Positions 1-7,915 of a stretch of DNA of 64,000 nt are shown piece after piece. This DNA is from Mycobacterium sp. E796 (GTDB lineage: Bacteria > Actinomycetota > Actinomycetes > Mycobacteriales > Mycobacteriaceae): positions 1 to 64,000 of the forward strand of contig NZ_LZKK01000267.1 in the NCBI RefSeq assembly GCF_001672815.1, read 5' to 3'. A model generated the notes under the pieces. It had not been told where the DNA came from. It ran no database searches and was given only the letters and a program-made list of their open reading frames with translations. Every line of letters starts with the position of its first letter. The stretch's first letter is position 1. Position numbers and translations under genes: made by a program.

Positions 1-185
1 TCCAGCCCCGCAATGGCCCGCAACAGCGTCGACTTGCCCGAACCACTGGGCCCCAACAACGCCGTCAACGACCCCTTTGGCACCACGAAATCCACATGAT
101 CCAACGCCACGAAATCGCCGTAACGCTTGTAGGCGTCACGCACCGTGATCGCGTAGGCGGTCGGGTCGCCCCACGTTTCGGTCAT
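1..185 (-). CDS. cysA: Sulfate ABC transporter ATP-binding protein CysA, N-terminal part (truncated by window edge)
   Basis: Only the first 61 or so codons are present; the rest lies beyond the left edge. Translation from the ATG at 183-185 gives an ABC ATPase N-terminus with the Walker A P-loop GPSGSGKST near residue 45. The gene follows cysW with 13 bases between them and closes the subI-cysT-cysW-cysA set. By family knowledge it hydrolyses ATP to drive sulfate or thiosulfate import through CysT/CysW. The identity as CysA rests mainly on operon position, because the specificity-bearing C-terminus is missing. Confidence 0.9.
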   Translation of the reverse strand, partial: MTETWGDPTAYAITVRDAYKRYGDFVALDHVDFVVPKGSLTALLGPSGSGKSTLLRAIAGL

Positions 186-198
186 GGTTGTCTCCTTG

Positions 199-1008
199 TC
201 ATGCCTGGGCCCGGGCTCGCGCCCGGCGAATGAGCAGAATGGCCTTGACGATCAGAAACGCGACCGCGACGCCCATCATCAGGGTCGACAGCGCGTAGGC
301 GCCGTATTCGGCCCCGCGGTTGTAGCGATCGTTCACGAGCAGCGTGAGCGTCTGCGATTCCCCCGGCAGGTTGGACGACACCATGATGACCCCGCCGAAC
401 TCGCCGAGGGTGCGCGCGGTGGTCAACAGGATGCCGTAGGTCAACCCCCACCGGATGGACGGCAGTGTGATCCGCCAAAACGTCTGCCACCAACCCGAAC
501 CCAGCGTCGCGGCCGCCTGTTCCTGCTCGGTCCCCACTTCCTGGAGCACCGGTTGGACCTCGCGCACCACGAACGGCAGGGTGACGAAGATGCTGGCCAA
601 CACGATGCCGGGCGTACTGAAGATCACCGGGATGCCGAGGTCCTTTTCGACGAAGCCCAGCGCGCCGGCCGAGCCCCAGAGCACAATCAGCGCGACCCCC
701 ACGATGATCGGCGAGACCGCGAACGGCAGGTCCACGACCGTCTGCAGCACTCCGCGGCCGCGGAATCGGCTGCGCGCCAACAGGAGTGAGACCAAGACAC
801 CGAATACGACGTTGAGCGGCACCACGATGGCCACCACCAGCAGCGACAGGTGCAGGGCCGAGATGGCCGCCGGCGTGCTGATCCACGTGTAGAACTGAGC
901 GAGGCCGGGCCGGAAGGTGCGCCACAGGATGATGGCCACCGGGGCGACCAGCACCACCCCAAGGTAGGCGAGCACCACCGAGCGGAGCGCGTAGCGCCCC
1001 GAGCTCAT
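199..1008 (-). CDS. cysW: Sulfate ABC transporter permease CysW
   Basis: A 269-residue inner-membrane permease with about six hydrophobic segments. A typical permease EAA-type loop with [12 protein letters not shown] is seen in the C-terminal half, where the ATPase docks. The ATG at 1006-1008 overlaps the cysT stop as ATGA, so the two are probably translationally coupled. With CysT it should form the transmembrane channel for sulfate delivered by SubI. The length is normal for the family. Its order after subI and cysT matches the usual mycobacterial sulfate importer operon. Confidence 0.95.
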   Translation of the reverse strand: MSSGRYALRSVVLAYLGVVLVAPVAIILWRTFRPGLAQFYTWISTPAAISALHLSLLVVAIVVPLNVVFGVLVSLLLARSRFRGRGVLQTVVDLPFAVSPIIVGVALIVLWGSAGALGFVEKDLGIPVIFSTPGIVLASIFVTLPFVVREVQPVLQEVGTEQEQAAATLGSGWWQTFWRITLPSIRWGLTYGILLTTARTLGEFGGVIMVSSNLPGESQTLTLLVNDRYNRGAEYGAYALSTLMMGVAVAFLIVKAILLIRRARARAQA

Positions 1009-1895
1009 GCGGCCTTCTCCTCGCGGTTGGCCCTCCGGCCGCCCACGATGCGCAAGAGCAGCAGCACGGTGAACGAGATCGACAGCAACACAATGGATAT
1101 CGCAGCGGCGCCGGTGCGGTCGTCGTTCTCGATCAGGGCGCGGATCCACTGCGACGACACCTCGGTCTTGCCCGGCACCTGCCCCCCGATCGTCACCACC
1201 GAACCGAACTCGCCGATGCAACGCGAAAACGCCAGGCCCGCACCGGATAACAAGGCCGGCGTCAGCGAAGGCAACACGACCGAGGTGAAAACCTTCGGAC
1301 CGGTCGCACCCAGGGACGCCGCCGCCTCCTCGGCTTCCCGGTCGATTTCCAGCAGCACGGGCTGGATGGCCCGCACCACCATCGGCAGCGTCACGAAGAT
1401 CAACGCGACCGCCACGCCCGGCGGGGTGTGCTGCAAGTGAATGCCTATCGGGCTGTTCTTGCCGTAGAGGGCCAGCATCACCAGGCTGGTGACGATGGTG
1501 GGCAGCGCGAACGGCAGGTCGATGATGGCGTCGAGCACTCCCTTGCCGACGAAGTCGTCGCGCACCAGCACCCAGGCGGTCGCCAGACCGAACACCAGGT
1601 TGACGATGGTGACGACCACCGAAACCGTCAGCGTCACCTTGAACGACTCCAGCGCGGCGTGCGACGTGACCGCCAGCCAGAACGCCTGCCAGCCCCCGCC
1701 GACGGCCTGCCAGGCGATGGCGGCCAGTGGCAGCAGCACGATCAGCGAGAGCCACAACGTCGCCACCCCGACTTGAAGCGATAAACCGCCCGGCGGGCCG
1801 GGCGCACGCGCCGGGCGGGGCTCCGGCGGCTCACCGGCGGGTGGTTCGAGTTCCGGCCGGACCGCTTCCGGGTCGGGGAGAACGGCCGCGGTCAT
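1005..1895 (-). CDS. cysT: Sulfate ABC transporter permease CysT
   Basis: A 296-residue permease. The start chosen is the ATG at 1893-1895, which overlaps the subI stop (ATGA). A proline-rich cytosolic N-terminus of about 45 residues precedes the first membrane segment (LQVGVATLWLSLIVLLPLAA). The EAA-type loop REAEEAAASLGATG is present in the C-terminal half. It pairs with CysW as the sulfate channel. The open frame continues upstream into subI, but without a better start. The proline-rich extension is longer than in many homologues and has no assigned role. Confidence 0.94.
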   Translation of the reverse strand: MTAAVLPDPEAVRPELEPPAGEPPEPRPARAPGPPGGLSLQVGVATLWLSLIVLLPLAAIAWQAVGGGWQAFWLAVTSHAALESFKVTLTVSVVVTIVNLVFGLATAWVLVRDDFVGKGVLDAIIDLPFALPTIVTSLVMLALYGKNSPIGIHLQHTPPGVAVALIFVTLPMVVRAIQPVLLEIDREAEEAAASLGATGPKVFTSVVLPSLTPALLSGAGLAFSRCIGEFGSVVTIGGQVPGKTEVSSQWIRALIENDDRTGAAAISIVLLSISFTVLLLLRIVGGRRANREEKAA

Positions 1896-2938
1896 CCGGT
1901 CGCCTGCAGGTAGACCTTGGTGATGCTGCCGCCGCTCCGGTCGAACAGCTGCGCGTCCACCTTGCTCCAGCCTCCGAGCTCGGCGATCGTCCACAACTTC
2001 ACCGGCACCGGGTACTGGTCGCGGAACTTGTCGGCCACAGCGGGGTCGACCGGCCGGAAACCGGCCTGCGCCCATAACTTCTGCGCCTCGGCGGTGTACT
2101 GGAAATTCTTGAACGCGGTCGCGGCATCCAGGTGCGCACTGGTGCTCACCACCGCCAGCGGGTTCTCGATCTTGAAGGTCTGTGCCGGGTTGACGTGTTC
2201 CACCGATTTTCCTTGCCGCTCAATGGCGATGGCCTCGTTCTCGTAGCTGATCAACACGTCACCGCTGCCTTCGATGAAGACACCCGTGGCCAGACGACCC
2301 GAACTCGGACGCAATTTGACGTGCTCGTGCACCAACTTGCTGATGAAATCGACGCCGGCATTGGTGTCCCGGCCGCCGCCGCTCTTTGCTGCGTACGGAG
2401 CGAGCAGGTTCCATTTGGCACCGCCCGAACTCAGCGGACTTGGCGTGACGACCTCGATGCCCGGGCGCAGCAGGTCGTCCCAATCGCGGATGTTCTTCGG
2501 GTTGCCCTTGCGGACAACCAGTGTCACCACCGAACCGAAGGGGATCCCGCTGGCGACGCCCTTGTCCCAGTCCGCGGAGACCTTGCCGGCCTTGACCAAC
2601 CGGGTGATGTCCGGCTCGACCGAGAAGTTCACGATGTCTGCCGGTTTGCCCTCGACGACGCCCCGGGACTGATCGGCGGAGGCCCCGTAGGACGTGATCA
2701 CCTGCACGCCGCGACCCTCCTGCGAGGCGTTGAACGCCGGAATCACCTTGCTCCAGCCCGGTTCCGGGACCGAATACGCGACCAGGGTGATCTTCGTGTT
2801 CGCGTTGGCCGGGCCGGTGCCGCCCGCGATGTCGCTGGCGCCGCCGCCGCATGCCGTGACCACGCCGACGACAAGGGTCAGCGCGGCCAGCTGGTGGGCG
2901 CGCCGCCCCTGGCGTGTGCTTCGGATGTCGCTGAGCAA
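1892..2938 (-). CDS. subI: Sulfate-binding lipoprotein SubI
   Basis: A 348-residue extracytoplasmic solute-binding protein. It has a signal peptide with lipobox VTAC, lipidated Cys at residue 30, followed by a glycine-rich linker, so it should be anchored on the outer face of the membrane. The body matches the sulfate/thiosulfate-binding family. The start is TTG at 2936-2938, supported by GGAAGG eight bases upstream; no nearby ATG gives the signal peptide. It is the first gene of the sulfate uptake operon and overlaps cysT by four bases. Confidence 0.93.
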   Translation of the reverse strand: MLSDIRSTRQGRRAHQLAALTLVVGVVTACGGGASDIAGGTGPANANTKITLVAYSVPEPGWSKVIPAFNASQEGRGVQVITSYGASADQSRGVVEGKPADIVNFSVEPDITRLVKAGKVSADWDKGVASGIPFGSVVTLVVRKGNPKNIRDWDDLLRPGIEVVTPSPLSSGGAKWNLLAPYAAKSGGGRDTNAGVDFISKLVHEHVKLRPSSGRLATGVFIEGSGDVLISYENEAIAIERQGKSVEHVNPAQTFKIENPLAVVSTSAHLDAATAFKNFQYTAEAQKLWAQAGFRPVDPAVADKFRDQYPVPVKLWTIAELGGWSKVDAQLFDRSGGSITKVYLQATG

Positions 2939-3518
2939 TTGGTGGCCTTCCAGGGTGGGACTCGGACGTGTCGGTCCCGTGGCTGCGGAAGGCGCTAGAA
3001 CATCAACCGTTCTTTACCAACTCCCAATCCGCGCACGGGCTTACGAGTCAGCGACAACAATGCACGAATGGGGAGCAAACAAGGGCTGCCGCGTGCATGG
3101 CGGGAAGCCTAACAGCGCACGCCCCTATCGGCGCGGTGACAGCAACGCGGCGCCACCCGCGCCGCCGTACTACGTCATACGCAAGGCGGGCGGTGTAACC
3201 CGACCGTAACGCCGGGATCGCGCGTGATCGGTTGACTCGATCCCGTTGTCGATCGACATGCCCAGCAACGCATCGGCGCCATGGACCGCAAAGGCACAGG
3301 TCGAGGAGGGCTTCGCCGATTCGGGGACGCGGACGCCGTTCGGCGACAGCCCTGCGGCGGGGACGCGTGGTCGGCCGCGCCTTCGGCGCTCACCGTGGGC
3401 CGAAGCGAGACCCGGGGATAAAAGTCACGGTGAGAGAAACGTCCGGGCCCCGTCGTCGCTAGACGACCCGCGAAACATGGTGCGGCCGAGCGCCTTGCCG
3501 CTTCCCCGGGGCCGATCC
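2939..3518. other. Intergenic stretch without a supported gene
   Basis: About 580 bases between subI and the downstream end of the QueG-like gene. Open frames here are short and lack a good ribosome site or a recognisable product. It should contain the subI promoter (upstream of 2938). I found no convincing riboswitch, terminator or repeat beyond a 10-base palindrome GTCGATCGAC at 3248-3257. Confidence 0.5.
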
Positions 3519-4550
3519 CTAGCGCCCCCGGACCCCGCTGTCGACGACCTTCACCGGCTTGTGCGGATAGCGGCGTTCGGCGTGCGCCTTCGCCCGCGAG
3601 TTCGGCAGCACGTACAGCGTCTCCTTCTTGTCCTGCAGCGGTTTCAGCACCAAGTCCATGAAGCCCTTGCGGTTCTCCAGGTAGGGCTCGATGACCTCCT
3701 CCCCCGCCGGGCACACCGCCAGGCAGTAGGCGGCCTTATAGTTCGGCTTGAACGACAGGCTCTGCCACATCGACGCGTTCTCCGAATCGCTGACCCGCGA
3801 ACGGAAGTCGGCCGCGTCGGCGCTGTCCGCGACCGTCTGCACCCAGTCGGTGAACCCACCCATGAACTCGCGGTAGTTGTGCACCGAGCAGGAGACGAAG
3901 TCGAAATCGCCGTCCTTGCCGATCGCCCCGACCGGGCACGCCGCAACGCACAACTTGCACTCGAGGCACGGGCTGTAATCCAGCGGCTCGCCGTAGCTGC
4001 TGATCGCGGCGTCCACCAGGATGGTGCCCAGCAGGATGAAGTTGCCGAACCGCGGGTGAATCACGTTGCGGTGGATGCCCATAACGCCAAGGCCCGCGGC
4101 CACCGCGACGGGCTTGTGTGCCACCACCCAGATGCGGCCGGGGAAGTTGTCCATCTCCATCGGGAACGTCGCCGACGGGTTCAGGGCCCGATAACCGGTG
4201 TCCTGCAGCCGGCGCACGATCCGGTGGGCCGCTTCGTTGAGCAGTTCGCCGCTGCGGTGGAACTCCTGGTTCGCGACGCTGCGCGCCGTCGAGCGCACGT
4301 TGTCGCGGTTCATCTTGACCACCAGCGAGATGTAGCTCCTGGTCCCCGGCAGCGCGGCCTGGACATGCTCGACCTCCGAGGCCAGGTCGGGGTTGTCCAC
4401 GGCGGCGAACGCGACGTCGTCGGCGCCGGCGGCCAGGCAGAGCTCGCGCAACCAGTCGGCGTCCAGCACGCCGGGGCGCCGTTTCTGGCGGGCACTCACC
4501 TTCTTCACGGTGGGGTGTTCCGCCAGCTTCGCCGGGAGTCTTTCCGCCAT
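3519..4550 (-). CDS. QueG-like / reductive-dehalogenase-like 4Fe-4S oxidoreductase
   Basis: A 343-residue protein from the ATG at 4548-4550; a TTG six codons upstream is possible but less likely. The C-terminal half has a ferredoxin-type cluster CLECKLCVAACP, a lone cysteine (FVSCS) and CLAVCP, as in epoxyqueuosine reductases and related corrinoid Fe-S enzymes. The central region with HPRFGNFILLGTI is also typical of that fold. In QueG the second cluster usually reads CxxCxxxCP; here the first of those cysteines appears as Ala, so cluster II may be altered. Epoxyqueuosine reduction is not demonstrated. Neighbouring genes give no pathway context. Confidence 0.72.
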   Translation of the reverse strand: MAERLPAKLAEHPTVKKVSARQKRRPGVLDADWLRELCLAAGADDVAFAAVDNPDLASEVEHVQAALPGTRSYISLVVKMNRDNVRSTARSVANQEFHRSGELLNEAAHRIVRRLQDTGYRALNPSATFPMEMDNFPGRIWVVAHKPVAVAAGLGVMGIHRNVIHPRFGNFILLGTILVDAAISSYGEPLDYSPCLECKLCVAACPVGAIGKDGDFDFVSCSVHNYREFMGGFTDWVQTVADSADAADFRSRVSDSENASMWQSLSFKPNYKAAYCLAVCPAGEEVIEPYLENRKGFMDLVLKPLQDKKETLYVLPNSRAKAHAERRYPHKPVKVVDSGVRGR

Positions 4551-4654
4551 GCTCGGTATAGTACACAATACTCAGCTAGTCCGCGCTCCCGGGGCTCCCG
4601 ATACCCCGTTAACGGAGTTTGACTTCGCCGTGAAACGCATGCGAACCTGGCGCG

Positions 4655-4906
4655 GTGATCGAGTTGAGTGAACAGACGATCATCGCCCAGGTGGCCGATC
4701 GCTTGACCAGCAAGTATTCGACCATTCCCACGGAAACCGTGGCCGCCGTGGTGCAGGGTGTCCATGCCCGGTTCGAGGGCCGACCGGTGCGTGAGTATGT
4801 CCCGCTTCTCGTCGAGCGTTTCGCGGGCCAGGAACTGGCGCTGCTCCTGTTGACCGGCCGCCGCCCGCTCTCCGAGCCTGCGGTCGACGAGGCTATCGCC
4901 GTCTGA
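4655..4906 (+). CDS. Small helical protein, mycobacterial three-helix-bundle type
   Basis: An 83-residue protein starting at GTG 4655-4657 (MIELSEQTIIAQVADRL). It is rich in Leu/Val/Ala and predicted all-helical, with no membrane segment. It resembles short mycobacterial proteins annotated as three-helix bundle dimerization domains, often near regulators. It is divergent from the QueG-like gene, with about 100 bases between the starts. No function can be assigned from sequence. Confidence 0.65.
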   Translation: MIELSEQTIIAQVADRLTSKYSTIPTETVAAVVQGVHARFEGRPVREYVPLLVERFAGQELALLLLTGRRPLSEPAVDEAIAV

Positions 4907-5076
4907 TCAGACCGGCCGGCTCTGCACGCCGAACAGCACCCGGCGACCGATCACCCGCGCGCGGCGCCGCGATGGCCATGCGGGCGATTCCGTTCAGCGC
5001 GACGCTTCTCTCCAGCTGAGGTCACTTTCGCCACATCAGTACCGACCGGCGGTCATACGATGATCCCCGAGTCCGA

Positions 5077-5090
5077 TATCGCATGCGATA
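5077..5090. promoter_or_regulatory. Perfect 14-base palindrome, operator-like
   Basis: TATCGCATGCGATA reads the same on both strands. It lies 377 bases upstream of the lactate permease start and about 170 bases downstream of the small helical gene. A GntR- or TetR-type dimer could bind such a site, but no regulator gene lies next to it. Confidence 0.35.
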
Positions 5091-5323
5091 GCGCATCCGA
5101 GAGTCGCCTACTTCCGCAGCGAGCCGCGAAGGTCGTGCTGGATGGATTCGCGATGAAGCTGGGCGGGCAAGATTGGCCCGCATGGTGTCGGGCGGGTCTC
5201 GACCTCCTGCCGGACAGGCCGAGATTAAGTCGGGGTGAACGCCGAAAGTCTCAACGGCTAACGGTGCCGCGAAAAACTCGCCGCGCGAAATCAGAACGCC
5301 GCGACCGATGTCCGCGGATATAG

Positions 5324-5341
5324 AGTGCTGCGTAGAGCACT
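5324..5341. promoter_or_regulatory. Inverted repeat AGTGCT-N6-AGCACT
   Basis: Two six-base arms separated by six bases, 126 bases upstream of the lactate permease start. It could be an operator or a small leader hairpin. No U-tract follows, so a terminator is unlikely. Confidence 0.35.
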
Positions 5342-5466
5342 GATACGACAACGACGACGGTCGCCATGGTGGCGTGCCGGAGGCCGGCCACCGACTCCCG
5401 TTGCAGCGCAACGAGGTTCGCGGCCAGAAACGCCCTCCACACCCATCCGTCCGGAAGGTGCGCAAT

Positions 5467-7104
5467 ATGTATCGTCAGATCCTCGATCCCGTCGTCCACT
5501 CGCTGGCCTGGAGTTCACTCGTGGCGGCGCTGCCGCTGGCTTCGCTGTTCGTGATGCTCGGTGTGTTGCGGGTCCGGGCCTGGCTGGCATCGGTTGCATC
5601 GCTGGCCGTCGCCCTCGTGATCGCGGTCGCGGTCTACGGGATGCCGATCGGCCAGGCGGCGCTGGCGGGTGCGGAGGGGGCCGTCTTCGGGTTCTTCCCG
5701 ATCCTGTGGATCGTGATCAACGCGATCTGGGTTTACCAGATGACGGTGGAGACAGGCCATTTCGACGTGCTGCGCCGCAGCTTTGCGACGGTCAGCGACG
5801 ATCACCGGATTCAGGCGATCATCATCGCGTTTTCGTTCGGCGCGTTGCTCGAAGCGCTGGCCGGGTTTGGCACGCCAGTGGCGGTCACCTCGGTGATGCT
5901 GCTCGCGCTGGGCTTCAAACCGATCAAGGCGGCGGTGCTGGCACTGGTCGCCAACACCGCGCCGGTGGCATTCGGGGCGATGGCCACGCCCATCATCACG
6001 CTCGCCAAGACGTCCGGGCTGCCGACCGACACGCTCGGCGCGATGGTCGGGCGCCAAACCCCGATCCTGGCGGTCTTCGTCCCCCTCGCGCTGGTCGCCA
6101 TCGTCGACGGCAGGCGCGGTGTGCGCGACACATGGATCCCCGCGCTTGCCGGGGGCCTGGTTTTCGGCCTGGGCCAGTACGCGACCTCGAACTTCCTGTC
6201 GGTGCCCCTGGCCGACGTGATCGCGTCGCTGTTGTCCGCGGGTGCCGTGGTCTCGGTGGTTCGCATCAGGCCGTCGCGCCCCGAACACGTTGGCGCCCCG
6301 GTCGGCGCCGGCGGGGCGGCGGGAGCGCCGGCTCCCGACTTCGACGAGCGCGTAGCGGATCCCGACCCGCGCGGGCAGGTGCTGCGCGCGTACGCGCCGT
6401 ACGCGATCGTCATCGCCGTCTTCGTGATTTGCCAGATCTCTTGGGTGAAGAAGCTTCTCGACAAGGCGACCTTCATCGTGCATTGGCCGGGGCTGCACCT
6501 CTATACGGCCAAGGGCGCCCCGTCGTCGCTGCCCAACTTCACCTTGAACCTGCTGACCACGCCGGGCACGCAGATGCTCGTGGCCGGGGTCCTCACCATG
6601 GTGGCGCTGCGCCTGTCGGTGGGCGGCGCGCTGAGGGCCTACGGGGCGACGCTGCATCAGCTGCGATGGGCCATCGTCACCGTAATGGCCGTGCTGGCAC
6701 TGGCATTCGTGATGAACGCGTCCGGGCAGACCATCACCTTGGGCACGTGGATGGCCGGGGCCGGTGGCGCGTTCGCGCTCCTCTCCCCCATCCTGGGGTG
6801 GCTCGGTGTGGCGGTGACGGGGTCCGACACCTCCTCGAACTCGCTCTTCGGCGCGCTGCAGGTGACCGCGGCGACCAAGGCGGGACTGTCCCCGGTGTTG
6901 ATGGCCGCCGGCAACAGCTCCGGCGGAGTGCTCGGCAAGATGATCTCGCCGCAGAACCTCGCGATCGGGGCGGCGGCGGTCGGCGTGCACGGCAGGGAAG
7001 GGGACATCTTCCGCCGAGTGTTCATCTGGAGCCTGGTGTTCCTGGCGTTCATCTGCGCCCTCTCGGGGCTGCAGGCGTCGGTGCTGTCCTGGATGGTGCC
7101 CTGA
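5467..7104 (+). CDS. L-lactate permease (LctP/LldP family)
   Basis: A 545-residue polytopic membrane protein with about 12-14 hydrophobic segments. Family signatures are visible: the region around LLEALAGFGTPVAVTSVML, the conserved NTAPVAFGAMATPI, and near the C-terminus SDTSSNSLFGALQV. It should import L-lactate (and probably glycolate) with protons. The start ATG 5467-5469 is preceded by GGAAGG; frames upstream lack a better site. The central cytosolic loop (about residue 275-300) is rich in Pro/Gly/Ala. There is no lactate dehydrogenase gene next to it. Confidence 0.92.
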   Translation: MYRQILDPVVHSLAWSSLVAALPLASLFVMLGVLRVRAWLASVASLAVALVIAVAVYGMPIGQAALAGAEGAVFGFFPILWIVINAIWVYQMTVETGHFDVLRRSFATVSDDHRIQAIIIAFSFGALLEALAGFGTPVAVTSVMLLALGFKPIKAAVLALVANTAPVAFGAMATPIITLAKTSGLPTDTLGAMVGRQTPILAVFVPLALVAIVDGRRGVRDTWIPALAGGLVFGLGQYATSNFLSVPLADVIASLLSAGAVVSVVRIRPSRPEHVGAPVGAGGAAGAPAPDFDERVADPDPRGQVLRAYAPYAIVIAVFVICQISWVKKLLDKATFIVHWPGLHLYTAKGAPSSLPNFTLNLLTTPGTQMLVAGVLTMVALRLSVGGALRAYGATLHQLRWAIVTVMAVLALAFVMNASGQTITLGTWMAGAGGAFALLSPILGWLGVAVTGSDTSSNSLFGALQVTAATKAGLSPVLMAAGNSSGGVLGKMISPQNLAIGAAAVGVHGREGDIFRRVFIWSLVFLAFICALSGLQASVLSWMVP

Positions 7105-7156
7105 TTCTTCGCAAAAGATTGCCACGGCCGTCCCGGACGGCACTAAGCTGCTGTTC

Positions 7157-7891
7157 GTGCGCAAAGGCGTATTAGCCATCGGGCGAAGCCGGTGGTTGGC
7201 GTTGGCGGCCTCGCTGGTGGTCTCGGCCGCGATCATTTACGCCCAAGGCACCAAGCCGATCAACGCCCAAGGCACACAGCCCTGCTGCCCCGACAAGCCG
7301 GCGGCAGGCCAGGCGGCCGGGCCGTCGGTGCCGCCGATCGCCGCGGCGGCACCGGGTCCGACCGCCGCGCCGCCGGCGGGTCCGGCGCCGCAGATCGCCA
7401 GTCCCGCGGAGGTGGAGAAGCTGGCGGCGGGTGCTCCCGCGGCCGCCCAGCAATTCCTGTTCCCCTTGTCTCCCGGCGTCGCGAACGAACAGCGGTTGCA
7501 AGTCAAGACCATCTGGGCGGCGCGCGCCATCAGCGTGCTGTTCCCGGAGATCACCACCATCTGGGGGTATCGCGAGGACCCCTTGCCGTGGCATCCCAAC
7601 GGGCTGGCGATCGACGTGATGATCCCCAATCACGCCAGCCCGGAAGGCATCCAACTCGGTAACGAAATCGCCGGCTACGCCCTGGCGAACGCGAAACGGT
7701 GGGGAATCAACCACGTGATCTGGCGCCAGAAGATCTACCCGGGCGTCGGCGCGCCGAGCTGGATGTCGAACCTGGGCAACGAAACGCTCAACCACTACGA
7801 CCACGTTCACATCGCCACCAACGGCGGCGGCTACCCGACCGGTCACGAGACGTATTACATCGGGTCGATGACGCCCGCGCCGTCCGAGTGA
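7157..7891 (+). CDS. Exported conserved mycobacterial protein (ARB_07466/VldE-like C-terminal domain)
   Basis: A 244-residue protein from GTG 7157-7159. A single N-terminal hydrophobic segment (residues 11-29) is followed by a Pro/Ala-rich linker to about residue 85, then a globular domain of about 150 residues. The domain has WGYREDPLPWHPNG, LAIDVMIPN and NHYDHVHI, a His/Asp pattern like the metallopeptidase-like fold seen in cell-wall-linked actinobacterial proteins. It is likely secreted or membrane-anchored. An enzymatic activity on peptidoglycan is only an inference. It is a separate gene, 52 bases after the permease. Confidence 0.75.
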   Translation: MRKGVLAIGRSRWLALAASLVVSAAIIYAQGTKPINAQGTQPCCPDKPAAGQAAGPSVPPIAAAAPGPTAAPPAGPAPQIASPAEVEKLAAGAPAAAQQFLFPLSPGVANEQRLQVKTIWAARAISVLFPEITTIWGYREDPLPWHPNGLAIDVMIPNHASPEGIQLGNEIAGYALANAKRWGINHVIWRQKIYPGVGAPSWMSNLGNETLNHYDHVHIATNGGGYPTGHETYYIGSMTPAPSE

Positions 7892-7915
7892 TCAACGGCG
7901 CCTTCGGGATTCCGG

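Larger units (their letters stand above)
4907..5466. other. Long leader/intergenic region before the lactate permease
   Basis: About 560 bases without a convincing gene. A minus-strand frame at 5251-5499 contains one hydrophobic stretch but overlaps the permease start and is probably spurious. The region holds two notable inverted repeats (5077-5090 and 5324-5341, listed separately), consistent with regulated transcription of the permease gene. Confidence 0.45.

Noticed and set aside
3175..3714. Minus-strand frame downstream of the QueG-like gene
   Set aside because: It overlaps the end of that gene in another frame, is compositionally odd (Arg/Pro/Ser) and shows no recognisable domain.
5251..5499. 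Minus-strand frame of 82 codons with one hydrophobic stretch before the lactate permease
   Set aside because: It overlaps the permease start, has no clear ribosome site, and its repeated MRYR-like neighbour frames arise from the palindrome at 5077.
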